The notes beneath the pieces are model-generated. The model had not been told where the DNA came from and did not search any database. It saw only the letters and a program-made list of their open reading frames with translations. DNA of 20,090 nucleotides, from NCBI GenBank assembly GCA_943704495.1, contig CALSCR010003540.1, positions 1 to 20,090 on the forward strand, in the 5' to 3' direction. The position numbers and the translations under genes are program-made. Below are positions 1 through 7,567 of the stretch, in pieces. This DNA is from Pigoraptor chileana. Its lineage: Eukaryota > Opisthokonta > Filasterea. The stretch's first letter is position 1. Each line of letters opens with the position of its first letter.

Positions 1-40
<40 letters not shown>

Positions 41-60
41 CACACACATGCACACACACG
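1..60. repeat. (CA)n microsatellite at the window edge
   Basis: An almost pure CA dinucleotide array with two ATG interruptions runs from the first base to the 3' splice site at 66-67. It forms the end of an intron of the PPP1R21 gene, directly before the acceptor CACTCAG. Its full length is unknown because the window starts inside it. Confidence 0.95.
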
Positions 61-67
61 CACTCAG

Positions 68-707
68 CTGCAACTGGCCGAGTCAAAGGCGGCAACTTTC
101 CTTTCCGAGTGCCGGACGCTTACGCAACGCATCAAAGGGGTCGATGTTGAGCGCACGCGTGCTGAGAAAGAGTGCGAAAACCTCTCGAGGGAAGTGTCCA
201 GACTTCAGGTTGGTTGCTCGTTACCTCTGTTGGTGAATGTGACAGTGTGTGACTGAATGTGACTGAAATCTAACCAACGGTGCGGCCGTCGGCTACTCAC
301 TCCTCACACATATTTGCTTCTCCACTTACGCACTCTTTGCATCCCTCTGCGCGCCGCTCCGTTCCTCCACCGCACACTAGAAAAAAACCGTCTCTCTTGT
401 TTTCCCCACTGTAAGTGTATGCATACACTGACGTTTTCATTCCCCATTCTCTCCCCATACCTCCCTTCTCTCCCCATACCTCCCTCCCTCCCCCCACACC
501 CCCCCAAATCAGGATGCTCTCGTGACAACCGAACGCAATTACGAATCGCAAATGGCGGTAATGGCTGATCACATTGCCGGGTTGAATGAGCGACTCTCCG
601 CACAAAGAGACAGGATGGATCGGCATGGAATGCCCGCAAATGGAAAGCAAGGGGAGGCGGCGGGACGGACGGCCACGCCGCAAAAGGTGGCCGGCGGCAG
701 ACGATAG
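68..707 (+). CDS. PPP1R21: PPP1R21 (KLRAQ protein), C-terminal end, last two exons
   Basis: Exons 68-208 and 513-707 (TAG) are joined by a phase-0 intron, donor CAG|GTTGGT and acceptor AATCAG|GATG. Together they encode the last 111 residues of a coiled-coil protein. Exon 1 begins LQLAESKAATFLSECRTL and exon 2 carries NYESQMAVMADHIAGLNERL. Both match, from memory, the end of human PPP1R21 (LQLADSKSVHFYAECRAL and SYEDQLSMMSDHLCSMNETL), including the short basic tail. In animals PPP1R21 is a protein phosphatase 1 regulator and a subunit of the FERRY complex, a Rab5 effector linking early endosomes to mRNA transport. Heptad-like spacing and charged residues fit a coiled coil. The N-terminal part lies upstream of the window behind a (CA)n intron. 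Family assignment is strong; function in this organism is inferred. Confidence 0.9.
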
Positions 708-1343
708 CCTTTTTAAGTGACGGTCGCTCTATCGAAGGCGCTTCATATTCCAAATGAATGCAATTATGCAGTACTATTGTGTTTGGGCATCACTTGCCAA
801 CATCCCTATGCATACGGGGGAGTCTGTGTATGCTGCGCCTGGAGAATTGTATGCCTTTGAAAGCATGACGAATGTGTGACGTCGGTCACACTCCTTCCTA
901 AAGTTAGTGTGTGTGTATGCGTGTGTGTATGGTGTGTATGTATGCACATTCCACTTTTATGATGGGTTTTTATACAAACGCAAATTGCGACACACATGAA
1001 TCGGTTGTCAGTCACGCAAAGTCCACAGTTATGAAACTGCCCATTTGCCAACGGACGACTGAAGAATAACAGACAAGCACACGTGACACGCGGGCGAAAG
1101 GCGACGACGTCAAGCGATAGAACAAAACACAACAAAGCACAATGAATATACTAACGATCACAACAAAACAAACTGACAAAGATGTGGGATTCAAGTTAGA
1201 GACTTGGGCCTCCACAATGCCACGGTCACCATTGACCCCCGAGAATCGAAAACACGGTTCCTGACACACGCCCTCTATTCAACACACACACACGTATGAA
1301 TGTTCCATGATGGATTTGCCGTCGTCCACACCACGCACTTCAC
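708..1343. other. Convergent intergenic region between PPP1R21 and the surface-protein gene
   Basis: This 636-bp stretch lies between two converging stop codons, so it should hold two 3' UTRs. A GT-rich run (907-942) and one copy of the short dispersed repeat (1181-1217) are visible. I found no coding exon, RNA gene or clear AATAAA signal. The open frames here are short, CA/GT-driven and unlike any family I know. Confidence 0.7.
1181..1217 (+). repeat. Short dispersed repeat, copy A (shortened)
   Basis: It starts GATGTGGGATTCAAGT, continues through CTTGGGC and then joins directly to CTCCACAA. Compared with copies at 6151-6198 and 7818-7868 it lacks the central GTGCCCATGGA block. It is intergenic and is the most diverged of the four copies. 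Confidence 0.6.
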
Positions 1344-3813
1344 TCAGTGAAGGAGAAGGGCAGCCACACCGATGACGAGCGCGCCGACTGCGGCCGCAGC
1401 AGGAGAATAGCTTGCGCCGGCGTTGAAGCTTTGGACGGTCTCGGTGGGGTTGGTAATCTGCGTGCTTTCGGGAGCGGCGGTGGACTGCGCGGGGGCGGCG
1501 GACGATGCAGAGGTGGAGCGGGGAATAGTCGATGACGACACGACGGGCTTCGGGGCTGCGGATGCAACAATGCAGGGAGGAGAGTAGTTTGTCACATTGG
1601 GTTCAATCTTTTTGTTTTGTTTCGGATTTTTGTAAAAAGTGGGAAATAAAGAGAGGGACAGGACCGTATACGGCAAGAAGAGGAACAGGTAGAGTGTGCA
1701 GGGGGAGGGTTTGGGGGGTTGTGGTGGAGGGAAAGAATAGAATGGACATTGCAACAAATATGATATGAAGAAGAGAGCGCTTTTGAAGGAGTGCAGACAC
1801 TTACGGGCATTAGGAGTGGTGCAGTTGACGCGCGCGAAACCAGCAGGGCACTGGCAGAAGGTGCGACGGGGAACAAAAGAGGGGGAGACGCTCGCCGATG
1901 CCGACGCTGAGCCTGACGCGGACGCCGATGCAGACGCCGACGCAAACGCAGAAGACGCCGACGCCGAGGCACCAACACCCGATGCGGAGACAAAGATGGA
2001 CGAGGAGTCGCCGGCGAAAGAGCTGGATGCCGAGGCAAAGGCAGACGAAGACGAGCCGGCGGGGATGTTCACGCACTTGCCCTTGACGAAAACATGGCGC
2101 CAGCCGTCGTTCACGGGCTCACCGGCGGCAACGCAGCGGGCGATGGGCGTGACACCCGTGCAGTTATCGTACTGCCACGTGTACGATCCGTTGGCGGCGA
2201 GGACATAGCTGGCCACCACCTGCATGCCGTCGGGGTAAACACCGGAGAACACGGCGGTGGCTGTGGCGGAGGCTGATGCCGACGCAGACGGAGCTGCCGA
2301 AGGGAGGAGAAAGTAGAGGGGGGCTATATGGTTCCATGGATGCGCGTTAAAGTGTGCCGCGTGAAAGAGTAAGGGGAGGGACGAAATGAAAGAGAAGTGT
2401 AGGATTCATGTTAGCATCTTGGGTGTAATGTCAATAGACTCCACAAGAATTGAAGAATCGAAAAAGAGAAAGGGTATATAAACAACGATGTTTTCGTTCG
2501 GTTGGTGAGACATAACATTGTTCTACTCACGATAGACGGGGCAGACAAGAGGCTCAAAGCGCATGGCACAAACGCATTCGTCGGGTGTTGTGTCGCAGAC
2601 ATCATCGCGGAGACGGTGGACCCAGTTGGGGTTGGCGAGTGTGTCGAGCTGAGTGGCGTTGAGTTCCTTGCGGGGACACTTCACCTCGCGGTCGGCGCCG
2701 GCGGTCGTGCAGTTGGTTGTCGGGGGAGTGACGAGTCCATTGCCTGTGCTTGTCGTGCAATTCTCCTGCTTCCACATGCGTGCACACACGCAACGGTTGG
2801 AGACTGTGCCGTTCACCGAGCAAATGCCGCGGAGATCGGACACGGCAATGACGGAGGACGAAGGAGATGCGCTTGCACTTGCACTGCCGGATGTGTTGAT
2901 GGACGCTGACTCGGACGCCGACGCCGATGCCGAGGCCGAGGCCGATGCGTCAAGAGCAGCAGACGAGGAGGCGGGAAACGTCGAAAAAGACGAGCTGAAG
3001 ACCGATTGCTGCGTGGAAGAGCCCGCAGCCGACGAGGAGGGTGCAATTACTGCGCGTGCATTATGCGTGCGCGAAATGCGTTTTGTTTTTTGGTAGCGAG
3101 GACAGACAAGCAATGTATCAGCATAGTTTAAGCTCCGTGTTTTTGGATCAAATGGCGACATTCAAATTACTCCCATACGCACACAATAAACCACCAAACA
3201 ACAACCATGTGACCACCCACGCACCAGAGCTGCAGTTGACGCGGATCCATCCAGACGGGCAGTCGCAAATCGTGGTCGAGCAGTTCCCGGCGGTAAAAAC
3301 AATGTCGTACACCGGCGGCTGTTGCGGCACAGTCGAAGGCGATGCGATGGCCGACGATTGTGACTCGGGCGCAGATGAAGATGACGGGACAACAACGGCA
3401 CCTCCAGTTGTTGCCGAGACCACAACATTGGAGGTGGTAGCGGGATTAGCGGATGTTGCAGAGAGCGGGATGGCGCTCTCCTCAGACTGCGTGCAAAAGA
3501 CAACTCCGATGAAGCCAGAGCAGCTCGTTTGGTCCTGGTAATTGAGATAGAGCTCAACATACTGGTTGTTCTGGAGGTTGTTGACGTTCGGGAACTGGAC
3601 GACGCCTCCCTGCGGCTGCTGCGATTGGTAGTTGTCGATGCGCTGCACGCATCCAACGTTGGAATCTAATCCGGTCACTTGCAGATAACGATTTGCTGTG
3701 AGATGACAGATGCCCGGTATTCCCGTTGGAGAGGGGTTGGCGCCTGCGGAGAGCCCGACTGCCGCGGCAAGACAAAGGGCCGCGAAGAGCATGGAGAGGC
3801 GAGCAATGGCCAT
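1344..3813 (-). CDS. Secreted Ser/Ala-rich, Cys-motif surface protein with GPI-type tail
   Basis: Four exons, in transcript order 3813-3225, 3049-2531, 2293-1805 and 1555-1344 (TGA), give 602 residues. All three introns are phase 1 (donors GTGCGT, GTGAGT, GTAAGT). The start at 3813 is chosen because MAIARLSMLFAALCLAAAVG is a typical signal peptide; an in-frame upstream ATG at 3864 would add 17 polar residues. Mature parts: a Cys-containing N-terminal region (about 26-110), Ser/Ala-rich spacers with long SA repeats in exons 2 and 3, and a hydrophobic C-terminus, AAAAVGALVIGVAALLLH, without a cytoplasmic tail, as in GPI-anchor signals. The motif C-x-C-x3-[FW]-x3-[NV]-C occurs at residues 183-194, once mid-exon 2, 355-366 and 516-527. 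Exons 1 to 3 each hold two N-C-[ST] glycosylation sequons. This suggests a glycosylated cell-surface or wall protein. I do not recognise a family; the motif resembles the end of an EGF-like fold but is not full EGF. Function is unknown. Confidence 0.85.
1888..1971 (-). repeat. Ser-Ala coding repeat in exon 3
   Basis: The minus strand encodes alternating Ser and Ala (SASASASASGSASASASVS type). On the plus strand the same DNA reads as GACGCC/GATGCC hexamers. Synonymous third positions vary between units, so the dipeptide repeat looks maintained at protein level rather than being a fresh microsatellite. Confidence 0.85.
2396..2446 (+). repeat. Short dispersed repeat, copy B
   Basis: The sequence begins GTGTAGGATTCATGTTAG, contains CTTGGGTG and ends AGACTCCACAA, aligning along its length with the copies at 6151-6198 and 7818-7868 but with several changes. 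It lies in intron 2 (2294-2530) of the surface-protein gene, antisense to that gene. Confidence 0.7.
2863..2949 (-). repeat. Ser-Ala coding repeat in exon 2
   Basis: A second alternating Ser/Ala run (DASASASASASASESAS, then SGSASASASPSSS) is encoded by TCx/GCx codons, as in exon 3. It precedes the Cys-rich half of exon 2, the same order as in exon 3 where the SA run precedes a Cys motif. Confidence 0.85.
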
Positions 3814-5303
3814 GGCTGCGATTTCGTTGATTTGATGATGCTGTTGTTGTCGTGCCTTTTCCAATGCGAAAGAGTGAGCGACAAGAAAGTATTTGTGTTT
3901 CCTCTGTTGCTTTCAGTCGCGTTCAAAGAACAGAGAAAGTGAATGTGCTGATATCGGAAAAGAGCAAATGAGATTACTTTTGATACAACACAGACTATGA
4001 TAATCAGTGCGAGTTGAACAAGAGGGGACTGTTGAGTGTGATGCAAGGAAGATGACGGCTGGCCCTGTAAATATACCGTGTAAAAGTGAGGGCTTGAGAA
4101 GTTGACGCGTGCGTGTGTGGTGTGTGCGCGCCTCATGTCTTCCACCGGGTGACAGTACCAAACCATTGTGCTTTCCGTGCGAGTGTGCGTGCGTGCGTGC
4201 ACACATGCCGTGTATGTGCATTGCCCAACCCTAAGCATGCGACAGTGACGGCGCCGTGCCATTTGCAGCACCTCATATCGACAACACAGATGAGGATCGA
4301 GCGGAGAGGTGCGTGTATGACGAAGTGGAAAAGCGACGACGGGTGAAAGCAATTTCATTTCCCACATTCCAAGGAAACAGCAAAAGTGGATCATGCCGTG
4401 GCGTGCCCCATTGCATGCGTCTTCCCAAGTGTTGCCGGAAGGTGACGGGTGATAAATTGAGTTTGTGACTGTTTTTGGGAGTGTTTGTGTGGAAGATCCC
4501 TGTCAATAGAATCAACGACGCCCACCATACGCCATTCATTCCACAGGCGCCCATTTCGAGTGTTGCCTTACACGGCAATTAATGCGGGGGAGGAAGCCGG
4601 GCGGGCGTGTACGTGTTTGCACGTGGAGTGTCGCAAATGCTCGAGTGCGCAAGAGGGAGGGTGTTGAGTGCGAGAAGCGAAGGAATGAAGGTGTTCGCAG
4701 TCCATGCGCGAGTTCAACATTCATGCAACATGCGGTCTTCCTTGAGTTTCTCTCGCTTCATCATTCTTTGTTCAGCTTGTGTTTTGGGGAAGAATAATCG
4801 GGAACGATTTTTAGCCAGAGACTGATTGGCATCCCACGCTGCGCACTCCTCTCTCGCGTCGGATAGATTGCTCAGATCTGATCACAAAATTAAGCGGGAC
4901 ATCGCAAAAAGTGGGCAAAGCACTGTTACAACTCGTTGTTACTGCGGCTGTAACATAAACCGAGACAATCCTCCGTCTCTCACTATTTTCTCCCCCCTTC
5001 ATCCATCCTGAAAGTTTTCAAAATTCATACACGGGTTATATTTTCCCCATAAACAAACCATGCTCACATGGTCGCTCCGCAATCATAACAGATTGGTCGC
5101 CAAGGTGGAAAATATTCAATCAGCCCTTTAACGAAGACAACAGGAGCTCCTGCCATTATTACACGCAAAACTTCCAGCCATTTTGTCATTCCTTTGTTAA
5201 GAGATCGAGAACAGAGTTGAGAACAATAGTGTACTGAGCATTAAATGATCCATGCAGAAACGAGGCACATTTGTTTCTGACAGCTTCATTTTCATAGCAT
5301 TTC
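3814..5303. other. 1.49-kb region without a recognisable gene
   Basis: This lies upstream of the surface-protein start (3813) and downstream of the N6AMT1 stop (5304), both on the minus strand. It should hold the surface-protein promoter and the N6AMT1 3' UTR. The longest open frames are about 70-100 codons. One plus-strand frame (4256-4468) follows a possible acceptor TTTGCAG at 4262-4268 and is less CA/GT-like, but matches nothing I know. A CACGTG core is at 4620-4625. No tRNA, snRNA or transposon sequence was seen. Confidence 0.6.
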
Positions 5304-6470
5304 TCATCGACTTCGGTGAAATCGCACGACGGAAAGACGCTCACGCCCCGCCTTCCTCGCCATAACAGTCACACCATCGAATCCCAGCCGTTTCATGAGG
5401 GCGATTATTTCTTCTGGATCGTTTTCCTCTATTAACACGACATATGCGAAGCCACGTTCTGAGAGAAGTGCATCTACCGTTGCTCGCTGTGATGAGTTGA
5501 CGTCCCCAAACAGGAATTTGTCCGTCACTTCTCGACCTTTGTCGCCGCCTGCCCATGCGGCCATAACTCCATCTCCACCGACTTCATCGGAAGGTGTAAC
5601 GACATAGGGAGGGTTGAAGAGCAGAATGTCGACTCTGTTCTCTAACATGGGTACAAGTGGAGATGCAAAGTAACAGTTGATTGCATCAATGGATACCCCA
5701 TTCTGCTTGCCAGTGCCGACAGTCGCCTTTGTTGCGTGTGGATTAATATCAGTTGCCCTGTTGAATTTGTTGTTGTTCATTGTTAGCATGACTGTGTGCA
5801 GTGTTGTTGTGTTGCGTGTGATTTTTGTTCGTGGGTGTAAACGTCCCACCAACAGCGGATTCCCTAGTAAAATAGGCAAACGATACACACAACTAAAAGA
5901 TAAGCACAGGCGCAAAACACAAGAGCAAGCAGCCGATGCGCCAATTACTCACAGGTATAAAGCGGCTGTTGGACCGATTATCTTGGCGAGAAATGTGAGA
6001 ACAGCCCCCGCACCACTTCCAATCTGGTATTCAATCAGATTACAAGAGTAGCGAGTCATTTCATCAGATTAGTAGGGCAACACGCACGCACCACACACAC
6101 ACACACACACTCTCTCTCTCTCTCACATACACACACACACATATGTGGTATGGAGTCCATGGGCACTCGCCCAAGGACACTGACTTGAATCCTACATCTC
6201 GCTCTCTGTCTACGCCTCATTTCAAATCATGAAATATTGAAAGGACTCAAACCACTAAAAGTACACGTACTAATTGGATATGATATGAATATAGGTGCAA
6301 CACACATACATAATAACGCACACCTCCACGCAAATGGCGGGTTTCATCGCAGTGAGTTGTTCTGCATCCTTTTCGAGGGCGTCGAGAAAGAGGAATGTGT
6401 CCTCCGCGGGTTCATAGACAACGTCATAGTCGCGCGACTTCAAGTGCGACAAATCAGGAGTCGGCAACAT
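5304..6470 (-). CDS. N6AMT1: N6AMT1/HEMK2-type class I methyltransferase (eRF1 glutamine methyltransferase)
   Basis: Exons 6470-6324, 6023-5953 and 5757-5304 (TGA) encode 223 residues; human N6AMT1 has 214. Intron phases are 0 and 2, and both junctions restore conserved motifs: CVE|IGSGAG (SAM-binding loop, residues 47-55) and YL|ATDIN (acidic residue of the SAM site, D76). The N-terminus has the family signature VYEPAEDTFLFLDALE. Residues 121-124 are the catalytic NPPY, followed by VVTPSDEVGGDGV and AAWAGGDKGREV. The C-terminus, ERLSVVRFHRSR, matches the family end. Known relatives work with Trm112 to methylate the GGQ glutamine of release factor eRF1, and human KMT9 also modifies histone H4 K12. 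Intron 1 (6024-6323) holds a CA/CT microsatellite and a dispersed-repeat copy. The first Met lies at the usual family distance from VYEPAEDT. Nothing looks broken. Confidence 0.96.
6092..6140. repeat. Compound (CA)n(CT)n(CA)n microsatellite
   Basis: CA units, then about nine CT units, then CA units again, inside N6AMT1 intron 1. On the transcribed strand this is a GT/GA-rich tract in the 3' half of the intron. Confidence 0.9.
6151..6198 (-). repeat. Short dispersed repeat, copy C (full form)
   Basis: On the minus strand it starts GATGTAGGATTCAAGTCAGT and ends GTGCCCATGGACTCCA. The middle TGGGC-GAGT-GCCCA could fold into a small hairpin. It lies in N6AMT1 intron 1 in sense orientation, next to a CA microsatellite. 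The first 23 and last 16 bases are identical to copy D at 7818. Confidence 0.8.
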
Positions 6471-6510
6471 GATTCAACGTGCCAACATAGGATTTTCAAG
6501 AGTGCAATCT

Positions 6511-6549
6511 ATCTTTTATCTCTATCTTTTATCTCTATCTTTTATCTCT
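6511..6549. repeat. Three perfect 13-bp tandem repeats upstream of N6AMT1
   Basis: ATCTTTTATCTCT occurs three times without a mismatch, ending at TGCAG on the plus strand. On the minus (N6AMT1) strand the unit is AGAGATAAAAGAT, giving regularly spaced GATAA motifs 41-79 bp before the start codon. It may be promoter or 5' UTR sequence. As plus-strand DNA it resembles a pyrimidine tract with an acceptor, but no exon follows. Confidence 0.85.
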
Positions 6550-6594
6550 TGCAGCCTCTTTGAACCCATCTTCTCATTGACAGCAAAGGAAAAG

Positions 6595-6602
6595 TCACGT
6601 GA
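6595..6602. promoter_or_regulatory. Palindromic TCACGTGA (E-box) upstream of N6AMT1
   Basis: An exact 8-bp palindrome with the CACGTG core bound by bHLH and bHLH-zip factors lies 125 bp upstream of the N6AMT1 ATG. The same 8-mer lies at similar distances from MED6 and the PGP-type gene. The regulatory role is inferred. Confidence 0.45.
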
Positions 6603-7567
6603 GTTCAATCATCCGGGGGTTGTGTCGTCCAGACAGCCAGCTGCACACATGATTATTTTACCAAACAACTCCGAATCTTCAATCTATTCGCCCGTAAATT
6701 AGTTTTAAGGCGTGTGTCCTCCCCCCAGTTTGTGTTGTTGTGCCAGTGCCGTGTGTGCACGTATGTGTGTGCATGCGGTTAAAGGGTGCAAAAGCACATA
6801 AGATATTGATATGTTTGAAACTCTGCCTCGGGACAGCCAACACGGCAGCATCACACGACCTAATCCCTCCTCAATGATAGTGACTTTCTTCCCGACCTGA
6901 GGAAAATGGGATGGCAAAGTGCTCGCTAGGATGCAGTGGAGCCACGAAGTCATGTATCTGGAGTCTGTGAGGGATCCAGAACGAAATGGCCAATTGGAGG
7001 GAGGCGGGTGCTTTCAGAGGGACCACTTCGGACTCAGCATCCTTAATGGCTTCAGGCGAACGAGACAAAGCAGACAAATAGATGCATGAATCAACGGCAT
7101 CCGGCGACGTCGCACCAAATTTTGCGTATGTATTTATAAGCATGTATTTACAAGCGTAAAGAATTCTCTAATACAAAAAGAGGAGTGCGCACGCTGTTCG
7201 TGCACGTGACAACAGTTGCAAAATGTTGAGTCACACAATTGCACACAAAGGCGTGATGGTAAACAAGCATTGACTGAAAATATCATGTAAAAAGTCCACT
7301 TGCTATGTGAGTAAATGAATCACACATAACAGAGACGAATATATGCACATACTTTGAAAAGCCATTACACAACAAAACTTAGCACACTAAGCATACTCGC
7401 TCGCACTGTGGGCTCCGAGTCGAGCATACAAATACCACGCTCACATTAACAGATATACGGTGACACACAAACACACACACAACGAAGTGATGCACAAGAC
7501 AGGCCATCACACGCTGCCTTTGAAATTTGTAACAGCCGACAGGACCCCGGCATGATCCGATCCCTTC
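6603..7567. other. Intergenic region between N6AMT1 and PTC1, no supported gene
   Basis: This lies downstream of the PTC1 stop (7568, minus strand) and upstream of N6AMT1. It should carry the PTC1 3' UTR. A 90-codon minus frame (6871-7143) and an 82-codon frame with GKKVTIIEEG (6705-6953) are open, but neither continues into a family I can name or has convincing splice partners. Much of the rest is AT-rich, with CA-rich runs near 7460-7490. Confidence 0.55.

Noticed and set aside
1-60. Possible telomere at the CA-rich end
   Set aside because: The unit is a pure dinucleotide, not a TTAGGG-like repeat, and it lies in an intron of a truncated gene.
1590-1620. GGTTCAATC followed by a T run, like a tRNA B box and Pol III terminator
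   Set aside because: No A box or cloverleaf upstream; it lies in an intron of the surface-protein gene.
1765-2208. Plus-strand 147-codon Asp/Ala-repeat frame
   Set aside because: It is the antisense shadow of the Ser-Ala exon; the minus-strand reading has signal peptide, Cys motifs and consistent splice sites.
2653-3096. Plus-strand 147-codon frame
   Set aside because: Antisense shadow of surface-protein exon 2; no family match.
6705-7143. Minus-strand frames of 82 and 90 codons, one with GKKVTIIEEG resembling a dinucleotide-binding segment
   Set aside because: Only a few residues look oxidoreductase-like, no further motif or splice partner is found, and open frames of this length occur by chance here.
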